Source: Oscillospiraceae bacterium MB24-C1
GTDB lineage: Bacteria > Bacillota > Clostridia > Oscillospirales > Ruminococcaceae
Assembly: GCA_030913685.1 (NCBI GenBank)
Contig: CP133187.1
Location: forward strand, 1,327,501-1,391,500
Reading direction: 5' to 3'
DNA: 64,000 nt
The number at the start of each line of letters is the position of its first letter. The stretch's first letter is position 1. Below are positions 27,432-37,472 of the stretch, one piece after another. The notes under the pieces are model-generated. The model did no database searches. It saw only the letters and a program-made list of their open reading frames with translations, and had not been told where the DNA came from. The position numbers and the translations under genes are program-made.

Positions 27432-29339
27432 ATGAACCGTTTTCTCCCCATTACAGTTGAAGAAATGTACACGCGTGGCTGGCAGCAGGCGGATTTTGTC
27501 TGCGTCACCGGTGACGCTTATGTCGACCACCCCAGTTTTGGCATTGCGATTATCTCACGGCTGCTTGAGCGTCTGGGCTATCGGGTCGTGATTTTATCAC
27601 AGCCCAATTTGAGTGACCCCGACGCCTTCAAGCGTTTCGGTAGACCGAAATATGCCTTTATGATCACAGCGGGGAACATCGACTCAATGGTGTCAAATTA
27701 CACGGTTGCTAAGCGCCGCCGCACACAAGACGCTTATTCCCCGACCAATGCGCAAAACCGTCGGCCTGATCGCGCCGCGACGGTCTATTCGCGTGCAGCC
27801 AAGGCTGCCTACCCCGACTGCCCGGTTATACTTGGCGGAATTGAAGCTTCACTGCGCCGCTTTGCCCACTATGACTACTGGGCGGATTGCGTTATGCCGT
27901 CGATCCTTGTCGATTCGGGTGCGGATATGGTCTCCTACGGCATGGGTGAACACCAAACCGAAATAATCGCCGCAAGGCTGGCCGCGGGTGAGCCGGTCTC
28001 GGCGCTAACCGATATTCGCGGAACCGTCTGCTATATCACGCCTGAACAGATTCCAAACGGTACGGTGAGCTGCCCCTCGTTTGAAAAGGTGGCGAGCGAT
28101 AAAGCCGCCTATGTGCGCGCTTTTAAGCTTTGGCTCGATGAACAGGATGCTGTGACCGGCCGCCCAGTGCTACAAAAGCATGGTGACCGCTATGTGTTGC
28201 AAAATCCACCAATGCCGCTTTTAACACGCGAGGAGCTAGACGCCGTATTCACCATGCCGTTTGCCAGAGCATACCACCCCAGCTATGAGGCGCTCGGTGG
28301 TGTCAAGGCGATCGAAGAGGTCGAATTTTCGATTATGCACAACCGTGGCTGCTATGGCCACTGTAATTTCTGCTCCATCGCCGTACATCAAGGACGGCAG
28401 ATCGTGTCACGCAGCATCGATTCGGTGCTTGAAGAGGCCGAGAGCTTTGTTAGCAATCCGCGTTTTAAGGGCTATATCCACGATGTCGGTGGCCCCACCG
28501 CGAATTTTCGCTATCCGTCCTGCAAAAAGCAGGAGACAAAGGGTCTTTGCAAGGATAAAAAATGTTTGGGCAACCCCGCCTGCCCCGCAGTAAAGGTCGA
28601 CCACAGCGAATATCTTGAGTTGCTGCGCCGACTACGGGCGATTAAGGGTGTCAAAAAGGTGTTTGTACGCTCAGGGCTGCGCTTTGACTATATCATGCTG
28701 GACAAGGACGACACGTTTTTAAAAGAGCTAGTCGCTAACCATGTCAGCGGACAGCTGAAGGTTGCGCCCGAACATTGTAGCGATGCGGTACTAGATGCAA
28801 TGGGCAAGCCGCATGTCGAGGTCTACGAGCGGTTTGTTAAAAAATTCTATCAATGCACCAAGCAAGCTGGTAAAGAGCAGTACCTCGTTCCCTACCTCAT
28901 GAGCTCCCACCCCGGCAGCACCATCCGCGACGCGGTGGCGCTATCACTTTTTTTAAAGAAAAACCGCATGCGCCCAGAACAGGTGCAAGATTTTTACCCC
29001 ACACCGGGCACCATTTCTACCTGCATGTTTTACACCGGCGTTGACCCGCTGACCGGCAAGGATATCTATGTACCTAAGACCGATCGCGAAAAACAACGCC
29101 AGCGTGCGCTGCTGCAATATTTTAAGCCAGAAAACCGCCGGATAGTTATAGAGGCGCTTGAGGAAATCCACCGCACCGATCTCATCGGAACCGGGCCGGA
29201 CTGCCTTGTCTCCCCCGACCGGCAATACCAGCAAAAGCTGACGGAAAAGCGGCTGACGCAGCAGAACAGGCAGAATCGGGGTAGCCGCGGCAAACCTTCG
29301 CGGCGCTCCACCAGCACAAAGCCAGGAGGCAGACGATGA
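27432..29339 (+). CDS. YgiQ family radical SAM protein
   Basis: Radical S-adenosylmethionine enzyme of unknown reaction. The 635-residue product has the YgiQ N-terminal domain, then the 4Fe-4S motif CYGHCNFC near residue 306, and a basic C-terminal tail (GSRGKPSRRS). It starts 11 bases after the ftsK stop. It overlaps the next gene by four bases (ATGA), showing operon organisation. Confidence 0.92.
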   Translation: MNRFLPITVEEMYTRGWQQADFVCVTGDAYVDHPSFGIAIISRLLERLGYRVVILSQPNLSDPDAFKRFGRPKYAFMITAGNIDSMVSNYTVAKRRRTQDAYSPTNAQNRRPDRAATVYSRAAKAAYPDCPVILGGIEASLRRFAHYDYWADCVMPSILVDSGADMVSYGMGEHQTEIIAARLAAGEPVSALTDIRGTVCYITPEQIPNGTVSCPSFEKVASDKAAYVRAFKLWLDEQDAVTGRPVLQKHGDRYVLQNPPMPLLTREELDAVFTMPFARAYHPSYEALGGVKAIEEVEFSIMHNRGCYGHCNFCSIAVHQGRQIVSRSIDSVLEEAESFVSNPRFKGYIHDVGGPTANFRYPSCKKQETKGLCKDKKCLGNPACPAVKVDHSEYLELLRRLRAIKGVKKVFVRSGLRFDYIMLDKDDTFLKELVANHVSGQLKVAPEHCSDAVLDAMGKPHVEVYERFVKKFYQCTKQAGKEQYLVPYLMSSHPGSTIRDAVALSLFLKKNRMRPEQVQDFYPTPGTISTCMFYTGVDPLTGKDIYVPKTDREKQRQRALLQYFKPENRRIVIEALEEIHRTDLIGTGPDCLVSPDRQYQQKLTEKRLTQQNRQNRGSRGKPSRRSTSTKPGGRR

Positions 29340-30295
29340 AGCAAATAAAATCTTATAAACGGCGCAAGCGGCAGCATATCTCTCCGCTGGCAATTTTGAT
29401 CATCGCCATTGTCAGCGCCGTTTCGTGGTACACAACCGAATATAAGCCCTCGCAGGAGGTTGTTCCTACACTCGCAGAAAATGTTATTGCCGAGGTACAG
29501 GTTTTGGACGTCGGCCAAGGCAGCAGTCTGCTGCTGCGCACCGAAGGCGAGGATGGCGTCCACGCTGTACTCATCGATGGAGGTGAACGCTCGGCCTCTC
29601 AGGCGGTGTGTGACGCATTGGATGCAGCGGGCATCACCCAGCTGGATCTTCTGGTCATAACCCACCCGCACACTGACCACTATGGCGGCCTGATTGCGGT
29701 GCTGGAAAATTACAAAGTCGACTCCCTATGGATGCCCGCCGTTGCTGATAATTTGGTGCCCACCAACAGCACTTTTGAGCGCTTTTTAGATGCACTCGAA
29801 ACAAATGGCTGTGATGTCGTGCAGGCTGTGTCTCCGCGCGTCGAGACACTGGGCGATGACATTTCGCTTGAGCTGCTTGACGCTTTTGTACCGGATCCTG
29901 ATAATCTTAACGATACTTCTTTGTGCCTTCGCATTGACGCGGGCGACGCTTCTTTTCTGATAACCGGCGACGGCGAAACAGCGGTGGAACAACTGTTGCT
30001 TGAGAACAACGCACCGGTTTCGACCGATATTTTTGTAGCGGGACACCACGGTAGCAACACCTCGAATAAACAGGACTTCTTAAATGCAGTCAGCCCGGCA
30101 GCCAGCGTCATCTCCTGCGGACGTGATAATGCTTATAATTTGCCGAACCAGAAGGCACTGGCCCGTATTTCAGCCTTTGGGGCAGTTTATCGTACTGACT
30201 TCAACAGTACCGTAACCTTTTCAACCGACGGTAGAACCATATGGATTACTGCAGACAACATAAACGATGCAATCAACGCAAGGGAGGCAGCGTAA
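29336..30295 (+). CDS. Membrane-anchored ComEC/Rec2-type metallo-beta-lactamase-fold hydrolase
   Basis: Stand-alone homolog of the extracellular hydrolase domain of ComEC. The 319-residue product has an N-terminal membrane anchor (about residues 16-34). The MBL fold follows, with VLDVGQGSSLLL, the metal motif HPHTDHYGG, SFLITGDGE and AGHHGSNTS. All expected ligands are present. It is probably exported and attached to the membrane, acting as a nuclease or phosphodiesterase. The following gene starts immediately with a DUF3006 domain, a usual partner of such proteins. Confidence 0.9.
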   Translation: MKQIKSYKRRKRQHISPLAILIIAIVSAVSWYTTEYKPSQEVVPTLAENVIAEVQVLDVGQGSSLLLRTEGEDGVHAVLIDGGERSASQAVCDALDAAGITQLDLLVITHPHTDHYGGLIAVLENYKVDSLWMPAVADNLVPTNSTFERFLDALETNGCDVVQAVSPRVETLGDDISLELLDAFVPDPDNLNDTSLCLRIDAGDASFLITGDGETAVEQLLLENNAPVSTDIFVAGHHGSNTSNKQDFLNAVSPAASVISCGRDNAYNLPNQKALARISAFGAVYRTDFNSTVTFSTDGRTIWITADNINDAINAREAA

Positions 30296-31018
30296 ATGGC
30301 ATTATCCATTGACCGAATTGAAGGCAATATAGCCGTCTGTGTCGACGAGCAGCAGCAACAGCACCATATTCCCCTTTCAGCGCTGCCCAGAGGTGCCGGC
30401 GAGGGAGATATCCTCCGCCAAACCACAAACGGCTATGAGTTGGATACACAGGATACTGCCCGTAGGCGTAAAGCCGTTTCTGAGCGGCTCTCTCGTTTGG
30501 GTGCCAATTCACGCCGCAGCGCCGTTACAAAACTGTTGGCGCAGGCGACTGAACCGATCAGCGCCTCGGTGCTGGCAGATAAGTTTCATGTCAGCCGCCA
30601 GATCATCGTCGGGGATATTGCGCTTCTGCGCGCCTCGGGCGAGCCGGTTGTGGCAACCCCGCGCGGTTACCTGATGGAGCCTGCTGCGGACAATGCGACA
30701 CAGGACTATACTGTCGCCTGCCGTCACGAGAATGTCGAGCAGCTTTTGCAGGAGCTGTATATTGTAGTAGATCAGGGTGCAACGGTGCGGGACGTGATTG
30801 TGGAACACCCCATCTACGGCCAGCTCACCGGCCAGCTGCAGGTCAGCTCGCGCTTTGAAGCTGACCGCTTTGCCAAAGCACTCACCGCATCAGAAGCTTC
30901 ACCACTCTCGCAGCTCACCGGAGGCATTCACCTGCACACACTACGCTGCCCTGATCGCGCCTGCTTTGAACGTATCCTGGCCGCACTGAAAAAGGCTGGA
31001 ATTTTGGTATCGGAATAA
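30296..31018 (+). CDS. Fusion of DUF3006 and NiaR (3H-domain) NAD-biosynthesis repressor
   Basis: One open frame of 240 residues joins two normally separate proteins. Residues 1-66 form DUF3006 (SIDRIEGNIAVCVDE, then LPRGAGEGDIL), a small domain usually encoded next to MBL hydrolases. Residues from about 69 on match NiaR: a helix-turn-helix (PISASVLADKFHVSRQIIVGDIALLRASG) and the 3H domain (CRHEN, EHPIYG, GGIHLHTL histidines). NiaR proteins bind nicotinic acid and repress NAD synthesis and niacin uptake genes. An in-frame TTG near the junction could give a separate NiaR, but no strong ribosome site precedes it. Confidence 0.85.
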   Translation: MALSIDRIEGNIAVCVDEQQQQHHIPLSALPRGAGEGDILRQTTNGYELDTQDTARRRKAVSERLSRLGANSRRSAVTKLLAQATEPISASVLADKFHVSRQIIVGDIALLRASGEPVVATPRGYLMEPAADNATQDYTVACRHENVEQLLQELYIVVDQGATVRDVIVEHPIYGQLTGQLQVSSRFEADRFAKALTASEASPLSQLTGGIHLHTLRCPDRACFERILAALKKAGILVSE

Positions 31019-31144
31019 TGATCGGACACAACATCTGTGTTCCTAAAAAGATAGGCTCGATGGCGTTTAGCGTCATACGCGCCTTTAAAGTCGTAATAAT
31101 AGAAGAAAGCGGTTAATTAAACGCGCTTCGCTGCATAAAATAAT

Positions 31145-31189
31145 AACAGCCGACATGCTGCCCCTTGTGGGCCAGATGCCGGCTGTTTT
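31145..31189 (+). terminator. Terminator after DUF3006-NiaR gene
   Basis: AACAGCCG/CGGCTGTT outer stem with partly paired interior, ending in TTTT. The 126 bases before it show no gene. Confidence 0.7.
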
Positions 31190-31226
31190 GTATCGCTAGA
31201 CGCCATAAGGTGCAAATAAAAAACTG

Positions 31227-31249
31227 CTGCCGACATATTGTGTTGGCAG
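31227..31249 (-). terminator. Terminator of HD-domain gene
   Basis: CTGCCGACA/TGTTGGCAG arms with a five-base loop. On the minus strand it is followed by CAGTTTTTTATT. Confidence 0.75.
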
Positions 31250-31289
31250 AATAGCCCCCTGTTATCTGGATACAGTAAGACATGGTATG

Positions 31290-31949
31290 TTACATCATGG
31301 CGACGCCATTGATACACAGATGGAAGTGAAAATCAAAAAACTTGGCCGCCTTGCGGCAAAGCAGCATACGCTCCAAGAAAATCTCAAAATAGTCCGCCAA
31401 TGTGCTCACCTTTGAGTCGATGGTCAGCACCAGTGTAATGGTCCGCGCCTGCTTGTCAATTTTAAGGGACGACTGCTCCACTGAGTAATTCACCCTGTCA
31501 TGAATATCAAAGCTGGCGATATCGCGGTTACGCACGCGCGAACGGCGCACGTCGCTTTTGTCCGCGAGAATCAGCGCCGCAGCCAAGGCGTTTACCGGGT
31601 GAGCGGTGTGCTCGTCGTGGTTGCCAATAGCCGATACCACTTGCGCCACCTCAACAGGATCCATGCCCATCTTATCGAGAATGCGAAAGGCCATCACCGC
31701 GCCGGACTGCGCGTGGTCGATGCGGTTTATCACATTTCCGATATCGTGCATAAATGCTGCAATTTTAGCCAACTCGATGGTACGCGTGTCATACCCCAAG
31801 TCGGTTAGTATGTTCTGCGTCACGGTGGCAGTACGCACCACATGCGCAAAGCTGTGCTCAGTAAAGCCCATGCTTATAAGCGATGCATCGGCTTGGCGGA
31901 TGTACGCCTTAACTTCTTCACTGTTCGAAACTTCTCCATAGGTTACCAT
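31290..31949 (-). CDS. HD-domain phosphohydrolase
   Basis: Metal-dependent phosphohydrolase-like protein of 219 residues. HSFAHVVRTA and FMHDIGN give the H...HD pattern, and DKSD supplies the later Asp, so the metal site is complete. The C-terminal 90 residues are not recognised. ATG 31949 follows AAAGGGAGAG. Substrate unknown; nucleotide or second-messenger hydrolysis is possible. It is divergent from cardiolipin synthase. Confidence 0.8.
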   Translation of the reverse strand: MVTYGEVSNSEEVKAYIRQADASLISMGFTEHSFAHVVRTATVTQNILTDLGYDTRTIELAKIAAFMHDIGNVINRIDHAQSGAVMAFRILDKMGMDPVEVAQVVSAIGNHDEHTAHPVNALAAALILADKSDVRRSRVRNRDIASFDIHDRVNYSVEQSSLKIDKQARTITLVLTIDSKVSTLADYFEIFLERMLLCRKAAKFFDFHFHLCINGVAMM

Positions 31950-32050
31950 TCGGGTCTCTCCCTTTATTTTTCTTCATTCTCTTATTTATACAGTTTTTAG
32001 TATACTGCGTTGATGTTAGATTTGCAATCATGTATTTGTAAGGAGCAATT

Positions 32051-33583
32051 ATGAAGCCGCCACGATTGATGCGTCTGTTATGCTGCCGCGCTGTGCTGCT
32101 GCCAGCCTTCGTCCTGTTGGAGGCTGCGCTGTTTTTCTGCGCCGTCTGGTTGTTGGCGCGACGCTCGCCATTTTTGGCACTGCTGCTGCATGCAATGAGC
32201 ATGGTTGCGGTTCTTTACATTGTCTCAAAACACGACAACCCTTATTATAAGCTGGCATGGGTGGTTCTGATACTCATGGTTCCCATTTTAGGCGGTATGA
32301 TATACCTTTTAGCAGGGAACAAGCGCCTACCCCGGCGTTTAAAACGACGGATAGTCAGCTTTTATCAGCAAAGCCTCTCTCCGGTTTGTATGGATTCCGG
32401 CAGTGAAGCGCCACTTGTCACGCTGGATAAACATCTCGCTTCACAGAGTGTTTATCTTAAAAATTGCACCGGATTTGCTGCTTGGCAAAACACCGTTTGT
32501 GAGTTTTTTCCTTCCGGAAACGCCTTGTTCGACCGCATGTGTCACGAGCTGGAAACAGCAGAAAAATTTATATTTTTGGAATATTTTATTATAGCGCCCG
32601 GCCTACTTTGGGACCGTGTGCTTAGCATATTAGAAAAAAAGGCCCGCGCAGGCGTATTGGTGCGACTGATGTATGACGATGTGGGTACTATCAGCCGACT
32701 GCCACGACATTTTGAAAAAACATTGCGCGAAAAAGGTATTGAAGTAACGGTATTCAACCCCTGTCGCGTGCACATCAACGCCGCGATGAACTACCGCGAT
32801 CATCGCAAGCTTTGCATCATCGATGGCAATATTGGCTTTTGCGGGGGCGCCAACCTCGCCGACGAATATATTAATCGGCTGCCCCGCTGCGCCCACTGGA
32901 AGGACTCCGGCGTATTATTAAAAGGCCATGGCGTTTGGAACCTGACACTGTTATTTTTAGGGCTTTGGGGATTTTCAAACGACGAGCAGCCCGATGATTT
33001 CTCATCCTTTGTTCCCACTGTCACCTGCCAAAGTGACGGTTTTATACAGGCCTTTGGGGACAGCCCATTGGATAACCTCTATGTCGCCGAGGCCTTTTGT
33101 CTCAAGACCATTGCACGCGCCACCAAATATATTTATATTACAACACCCTATCTTGTATTGGGGCATGAGATGATCTCAGCGCTGGGTACCGCCGCGCTTT
33201 CAGGGGTTGATGTGCGCATCATTACACCGGCCGTACCCGACAAGTGGTATGTTCACATCATTTCGCGCAGTTATTATGCGGCGCTTCTGCGGTGTGGCGT
33301 GCGCGTTTTTGAATATCAGCCCGGTTTTATCCACGCAAAACAGCTGGTCAGCGACGACATCACCGCTATGGTCGGCACAACCAACCTCGATTTTCGAAGT
33401 TTCTACCTGCATTTTGAGTGTGCGGTTTGCCTTTATGGCAGTTCGGCCATCAAGAGCATTTTGGACGACGTTAAAAATACATTGGCATGCTGCCGCGAAA
33501 TTACCTTTGGCGATACCCTTCGATTTCCGCTCTGGCAGCGCATCATGGCTGTTGTATTGCGCCCTTTTGCCCCGCTTTTTTAG
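32051..33583 (+). CDS. cls: Cardiolipin synthase (phospholipase D family)
   Basis: Membrane enzyme making cardiolipin from two phosphatidylglycerols. The 510-residue product has two or three N-terminal hydrophobic segments (PLDNc domain with YYKLAWVVLILMVPILGG). Two HKD motifs follow: HRKLCIIDG near residue 250 and HAKQLVSDD near residue 427. ATG 32051 follows AAGGAGC. Single gene. Confidence 0.93.
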   Translation: MKPPRLMRLLCCRAVLLPAFVLLEAALFFCAVWLLARRSPFLALLLHAMSMVAVLYIVSKHDNPYYKLAWVVLILMVPILGGMIYLLAGNKRLPRRLKRRIVSFYQQSLSPVCMDSGSEAPLVTLDKHLASQSVYLKNCTGFAAWQNTVCEFFPSGNALFDRMCHELETAEKFIFLEYFIIAPGLLWDRVLSILEKKARAGVLVRLMYDDVGTISRLPRHFEKTLREKGIEVTVFNPCRVHINAAMNYRDHRKLCIIDGNIGFCGGANLADEYINRLPRCAHWKDSGVLLKGHGVWNLTLLFLGLWGFSNDEQPDDFSSFVPTVTCQSDGFIQAFGDSPLDNLYVAEAFCLKTIARATKYIYITTPYLVLGHEMISALGTAALSGVDVRIITPAVPDKWYVHIISRSYYAALLRCGVRVFEYQPGFIHAKQLVSDDITAMVGTTNLDFRSFYLHFECAVCLYGSSAIKSILDDVKNTLACCREITFGDTLRFPLWQRIMAVVLRPFAPLF

Positions 33584-33735
33584 CTGACAAAATAAAAGTC
33601 GCCATTTACAGTGTTATGACAACCTCTTTTTCACTTAACCACCCCATCATTCACGTCAAAACAGAGCGGCTGTCATTGCTTTGACGCAATATATTATTCT
33701 TACAAAACAAAATTCAAATGTTTCCCCCGTACAAC

Positions 33736-33778
33736 AAAACGCAGCCTCTCGCCCACCGTGGACGGGAGACTGCGTTTT
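33736..33778. terminator. Terminator between cls and the sigma-like gene
   Basis: AAAACGCAG/CTGCGTTTT with an inner CTCTCG/CGGGAG pairing. It ends two bases from the minus-strand gene's stop. The 150 bases before it hold nothing recognisable. Confidence 0.75.
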
Positions 33779-33780
33779 CG

Positions 33781-34251
33781 TTATGCCGCCATGGTGCGGC
33801 GAACTTTATCACAAAGCTGTTTTAGCACCCGGCTTACCTCTCCCTGCGGGAGCTCAAGCAGCCAAGCTATTGTTTCGGTCGGCTGACGCTGTAATACCGA
33901 TAGCAAAAGCACCGCCCGCTCTAAAAGTGGCATTTCTCCTAGCATTTCAAACAAGCGCGCGCTATCGGCTTCCTCGGGGGACAGCGTTACTGCTTCCAGC
34001 AGATTGCGGCTGTAGGCCTCGCCGCAGACCGGTTCACAGTCTTTGATCACCTGCCACAGCACGGCGAGCATCCGCTGTTCAAAGCTTTTCCCCGCGTAGG
34101 TGGTATATCCTTCGACAAAGACTTCCGCCATAGCATAACGGGCATCGGCCGCGTCCCCAAGCAAATAGAGCGCCAACCTATAAAGCGAATCCGCGATATC
34201 ATCATAGCGGTGTGCATATTCCAACTTGCTCATTCTTACCGATTGCAGCAT
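33781..34251 (-). CDS. ECF sigma-factor-like protein
   Basis: 156-residue protein with a sigma region 2-like N-terminus (DDIADSLYRLALYLLGDAADAR). The C-terminal helix-turn-helix resembles sigma region 4 (LGEMPLLERAVLLLSVLQRQPTE, then LPQGEVSRVLKQL). Both domains are weak matches and promoter-contact residues cannot be confirmed. ATG 34251 follows GGAGGG. It is the last gene of the GntR-ABC operon, 46 bases after the permease, so it may adjust transcription in response to the transporter. Confidence 0.6.
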   Translation of the reverse strand: MLQSVRMSKLEYAHRYDDIADSLYRLALYLLGDAADARYAMAEVFVEGYTTYAGKSFEQRMLAVLWQVIKDCEPVCGEAYSRNLLEAVTLSPEEADSARLFEMLGEMPLLERAVLLLSVLQRQPTETIAWLLELPQGEVSRVLKQLCDKVRRTMAA

Positions 34252-34297
34252 ACTTTCCCTCCTCTATGGCGGAGATTCATGTGGCTTCTATGGCGCA

Positions 34298-36598
34298 TTA
34301 ATCGAAGTAATCGTAGCCCATATTGGCCAAATATTCCCTGTCATAATCATTCAGGGCGCTTTGGCACACCTTATATTTCATCTGCTCCGACAGTTCTTCG
34401 AGCGGCATATAATAGTAACCAATGATCACTTCTTCCCCCGCTTGCTCGCCCGCAATGCCGACGACAACATAGGGTGCACCATCATTTGCATATATATTGG
34501 TCAGATCTTTGCGGATAGCGGTAAGCTGCGCCAAATCAATCTCGACAAAGGACTTGGACTTTTCGCCATCCTCATCAATATACGCCTTGTCATAATAGCT
34601 ATGGAAAATCGTATCATGGAGTTCTATACGCCAATCCTGGGTCGTCTGATTAATAACTGAGCCCCGCGAACCGAAGCGATAACCAAGAACGCCAACGTAA
34701 GCTTTTTCAACCTTTGAAAAATCATTTTTCAACTGTTCGCCAGCACCGAACTGTTCGAGCAGTCTGCGGGTGTTTTTGAAGCTTTCAGTAATCAGCACTT
34801 CGCTGGTTGCGACAGAATATTCTTGATCGTGGAGCGTTTTAACCGATTCACTCTCAGAAACCGCCATGCCCATGGCATACTGGTTGGTGACGACCTCTCT
34901 ATCCTTTGGAATATACTGATATTCCATGTTGAGATAACCCAGCGCCTGAGTACCCTCCTGGAACTCTTTGATAGGCTGACTCAGGAGATCGGTACGCACA
35001 GCCTCCAAAAGCTGTTGCTTCTGCTCCGCGGTGAGAATCAGTGTCTTGCTATCGTTGCCCAGCGCGTTGACAACCGTAACCGATGAAAGCATATCCGCCG
35101 TCGCCTTAAAGGACGCATGGGTCTGCCGAATCAATTCGGGCTGTACCTCGAGCTCCAGCAGCGTCGCCCGCGCGTCGGGATAAAGGCCATAATACCGGCG
35201 CGACAGGGTTTGGCCGTTTTTCAGCGTGTAGGTAAGGCGCAGCGAACCGTCATAGTTGTTCGCATCTATATCCTTGTTGCTGGCAAGATAGCTTTGTACC
35301 TGCATCTGATGTGTTTTGAGAAGTAGCTCAATTGACTTGGGCTCGCTGATGAGATAGGTTCTGGCGTAACCCTCATGTAGCGAGGGTTCGTTGCTATAGC
35401 GTGCATTATAATCTTCAAGTGCCACTGACGCTACCGAATCGATGGACGGCACACGGGTCTCATAGCCGAATCCGCCAAACATAACGCCACCCACCAGCAG
35501 GCAGACGCCCAGTGTAGTAGCCAGAGCCGCAGGCAGCGCGCGGGGAATTGAACGTACCGTTCTAGTTAAAATGACATCTCCAATAAAATAGGTAATCATC
35601 GCGCCGAAAGCAGCCGAGATAAGAAACACCGTCTTGGAGGTATCAAAGCCAAACACGCCACAGAACACTGCACCCAGCAATGCACCGCCCACCAGCGTAC
35701 CGACACTGCGCAAAAATATCTGCAGCGGGCCTAAGTTGCCAACTGACTCCGCTTGCTCAGAGCGACGTCTTTTATAAACGAATAAACCAATGAAAAACAC
35801 GACAATACCTGCAAGCAACCAAAGTGCGATGGCGATATTGTTATCCCTTAACATTTTAGCCGAGTTGACCCCGTCCAGCGCCTGTCGACCGAGCATAAGC
35901 GAAACCGGAGAAAGACGATAAGCCACTTGCATACCACTGTCAATATCGTTAAAGCCGTACAAAAAAGCACTGCCGATTGTGATAACCGTCAAATACACCG
36001 CAGCCAGCGAGGCGTTGAGCCCCAGCGAAAAGATGGCTGTATCAAACGTAGTTCCCACATTGACCGCCGAAAATGCAGTCAGCGCGAATATGACAAAGGT
36101 AATAACCATCCAGCAAAGCAGTTCTAAAAATATCATGCCAAAATTCTGTCCACCCACCAAAAGCGCACAGACCGAGACAAACAGAAAATTTATTATCAGA
36201 GGAATCCATATCAAGGTAATTCCCGCCGCTGAAGTAGCAAGATATAACTCGCTTCTCGTCAGCGGCAGCGCATGATAGACATCCACTGAGCGCTTATTTT
36301 GCATATAACCGAACAGATTCGTCGCCATAACAACCGGCACGATCAGCGACATGCTTGTGAAAAACACCACGGCAAAACCGTTGTATATGTTAGCAGGGCC
36401 AATCAGTTCAAAGATTCGCACTGTATCTGCCGGATATGGGTGGCGGATGTACTCCAAATAGCTTAAAAGATATTGCAAGCTAAAGAACAAAAAGCCCAGT
36501 ACGCCATAAAAAAGGGCACTGCCGCGGTTGCGGCGCAGAAGGTTTTTATAAACCGGCAAAAATCGGGCCACATTAAAAGATGATTTTGCTGTAGTCAT
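34298..36598 (-). CDS. ABC transporter permease with large C-terminal extracytoplasmic domain
   Basis: 766-residue membrane subunit. The N-terminal half has about eight to ten hydrophobic segments (for example FLFFSLQYLLSYL, VVFFTSMSLIVPVVMATN). After the last helix (near residue 390) comes a soluble domain of about 370 residues, typical of YtrC/DUF6449-type permeases of the bacitracin/antibiotic-sensing group. ATG 36598 was chosen because GGAGG lies nine bases upstream; it overlaps the ATPase gene end by 26 bases. It works with the ATPase encoded just upstream. Substrate unknown. Confidence 0.82.
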   Translation of the reverse strand: MTTAKSSFNVARFLPVYKNLLRRNRGSALFYGVLGFLFFSLQYLLSYLEYIRHPYPADTVRIFELIGPANIYNGFAVVFFTSMSLIVPVVMATNLFGYMQNKRSVDVYHALPLTRSELYLATSAAGITLIWIPLIINFLFVSVCALLVGGQNFGMIFLELLCWMVITFVIFALTAFSAVNVGTTFDTAIFSLGLNASLAAVYLTVITIGSAFLYGFNDIDSGMQVAYRLSPVSLMLGRQALDGVNSAKMLRDNNIAIALWLLAGIVVFFIGLFVYKRRRSEQAESVGNLGPLQIFLRSVGTLVGGALLGAVFCGVFGFDTSKTVFLISAAFGAMITYFIGDVILTRTVRSIPRALPAALATTLGVCLLVGGVMFGGFGYETRVPSIDSVASVALEDYNARYSNEPSLHEGYARTYLISEPKSIELLLKTHQMQVQSYLASNKDIDANNYDGSLRLTYTLKNGQTLSRRYYGLYPDARATLLELEVQPELIRQTHASFKATADMLSSVTVVNALGNDSKTLILTAEQKQQLLEAVRTDLLSQPIKEFQEGTQALGYLNMEYQYIPKDREVVTNQYAMGMAVSESESVKTLHDQEYSVATSEVLITESFKNTRRLLEQFGAGEQLKNDFSKVEKAYVGVLGYRFGSRGSVINQTTQDWRIELHDTIFHSYYDKAYIDEDGEKSKSFVEIDLAQLTAIRKDLTNIYANDGAPYVVVGIAGEQAGEEVIIGYYYMPLEELSEQMKYKVCQSALNDYDREYLANMGYDYFD

Positions 36599-37472
36599 AT
36601 CCGACCGCCTCCATTTCATAGATAAATACCTCTTCGAGCGTCAGGCTGACCGCCTCGCACAGGATGGGGTTAAGTTTTGAGACGGCGGCGAGCGCTTCTC
36701 TTTCGCCTGCAGCGCACACCAGGGTCGCTACGCTACCACGAACCTCTTTGGAGATAACCGATACGCCTTCAAGTTCCAAATTTTCTGGCATCGGCTTAAA
36801 CACCGCCTGCACCTTGCAAAAGCCGAGTTGAATATGGTCGATCGCGCACTCCAGTTTGAGCGAACCGTGGTGCAACAGCCCGACGCGGTCACAAAAATCC
36901 TCCAGCTCGCGTAGGTTGTGCGACGAGATAACCACGGTCATTTCATATTCCGAAAGCATGTCGGAGATAATCCTGCGTACTGCATGGCGAATAACCGGGT
37001 CCAGCCCGTCAAACGCCTCGTCGAGCAGCAGATAATCCGGCGCGCAGGAAAGGGCCAAAATTAACGCCGCCTGACGACGCATACCCTTTGAGAAATTTGA
37101 AAGCTTGCGCCGGGTGCCGATTGGAAACAACTCGCACAGCTTATGATAGCGCTTTTCATCCCAACGATGATAGGCAGCGCGGTAAAAATCCGCCATATCT
37201 TGCAGCGTGGCCTGCGGGTGAAAATACAGGTCGTCTGAAACGAAAAACACCTGCTGCTTTTTTTCAGGATTTTCAAATGCAGCCTCTCCGTCAATATCCA
37301 CACTGCCACCGTCGGGCGAATAAACCCCCGCTATCAAGCGCAGTAATGTCGATTTACCTGAGCCATTGGTGCCAACCAAACCGTAAATACAACTTTTTTG
37401 AATCTCAAAGCTGACCTGATCGAGCGCGGTGCTGCTCTCAAATCGTTTGGTGACATTCTCGATCTTAATCAT
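36573..37472 (-). CDS. ABC transporter ATP-binding protein
   Basis: 299-residue ATPase. Walker A GTNGSGKST is at residues 34-42 and a signature-like LSNFSKGMRRQ near 124 (Phe for the usual Ser-Gly core). Walker B YLLLDEAFDGLDP lies near 147 and the switch His in ISSHNLRE. It powers the permease encoded next. Its ATG overlaps the GntR stop codon by one base (TGATG). The family, with a GntR/YtrA repressor, usually answers to cell-wall antibiotics. Confidence 0.92.
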   Translation of the reverse strand: MIKIENVTKRFESSTALDQVSFEIQKSCIYGLVGTNGSGKSTLLRLIAGVYSPDGGSVDIDGEAAFENPEKKQQVFFVSDDLYFHPQATLQDMADFYRAAYHRWDEKRYHKLCELFPIGTRRKLSNFSKGMRRQAALILALSCAPDYLLLDEAFDGLDPVIRHAVRRIISDMLSEYEMTVVISSHNLRELEDFCDRVGLLHHGSLKLECAIDHIQLGFCKVQAVFKPMPENLELEGVSVISKEVRGSVATLVCAAGEREALAAVSKLNPILCEAVSLTLEEVFIYEMEAVGYDYSKIIF

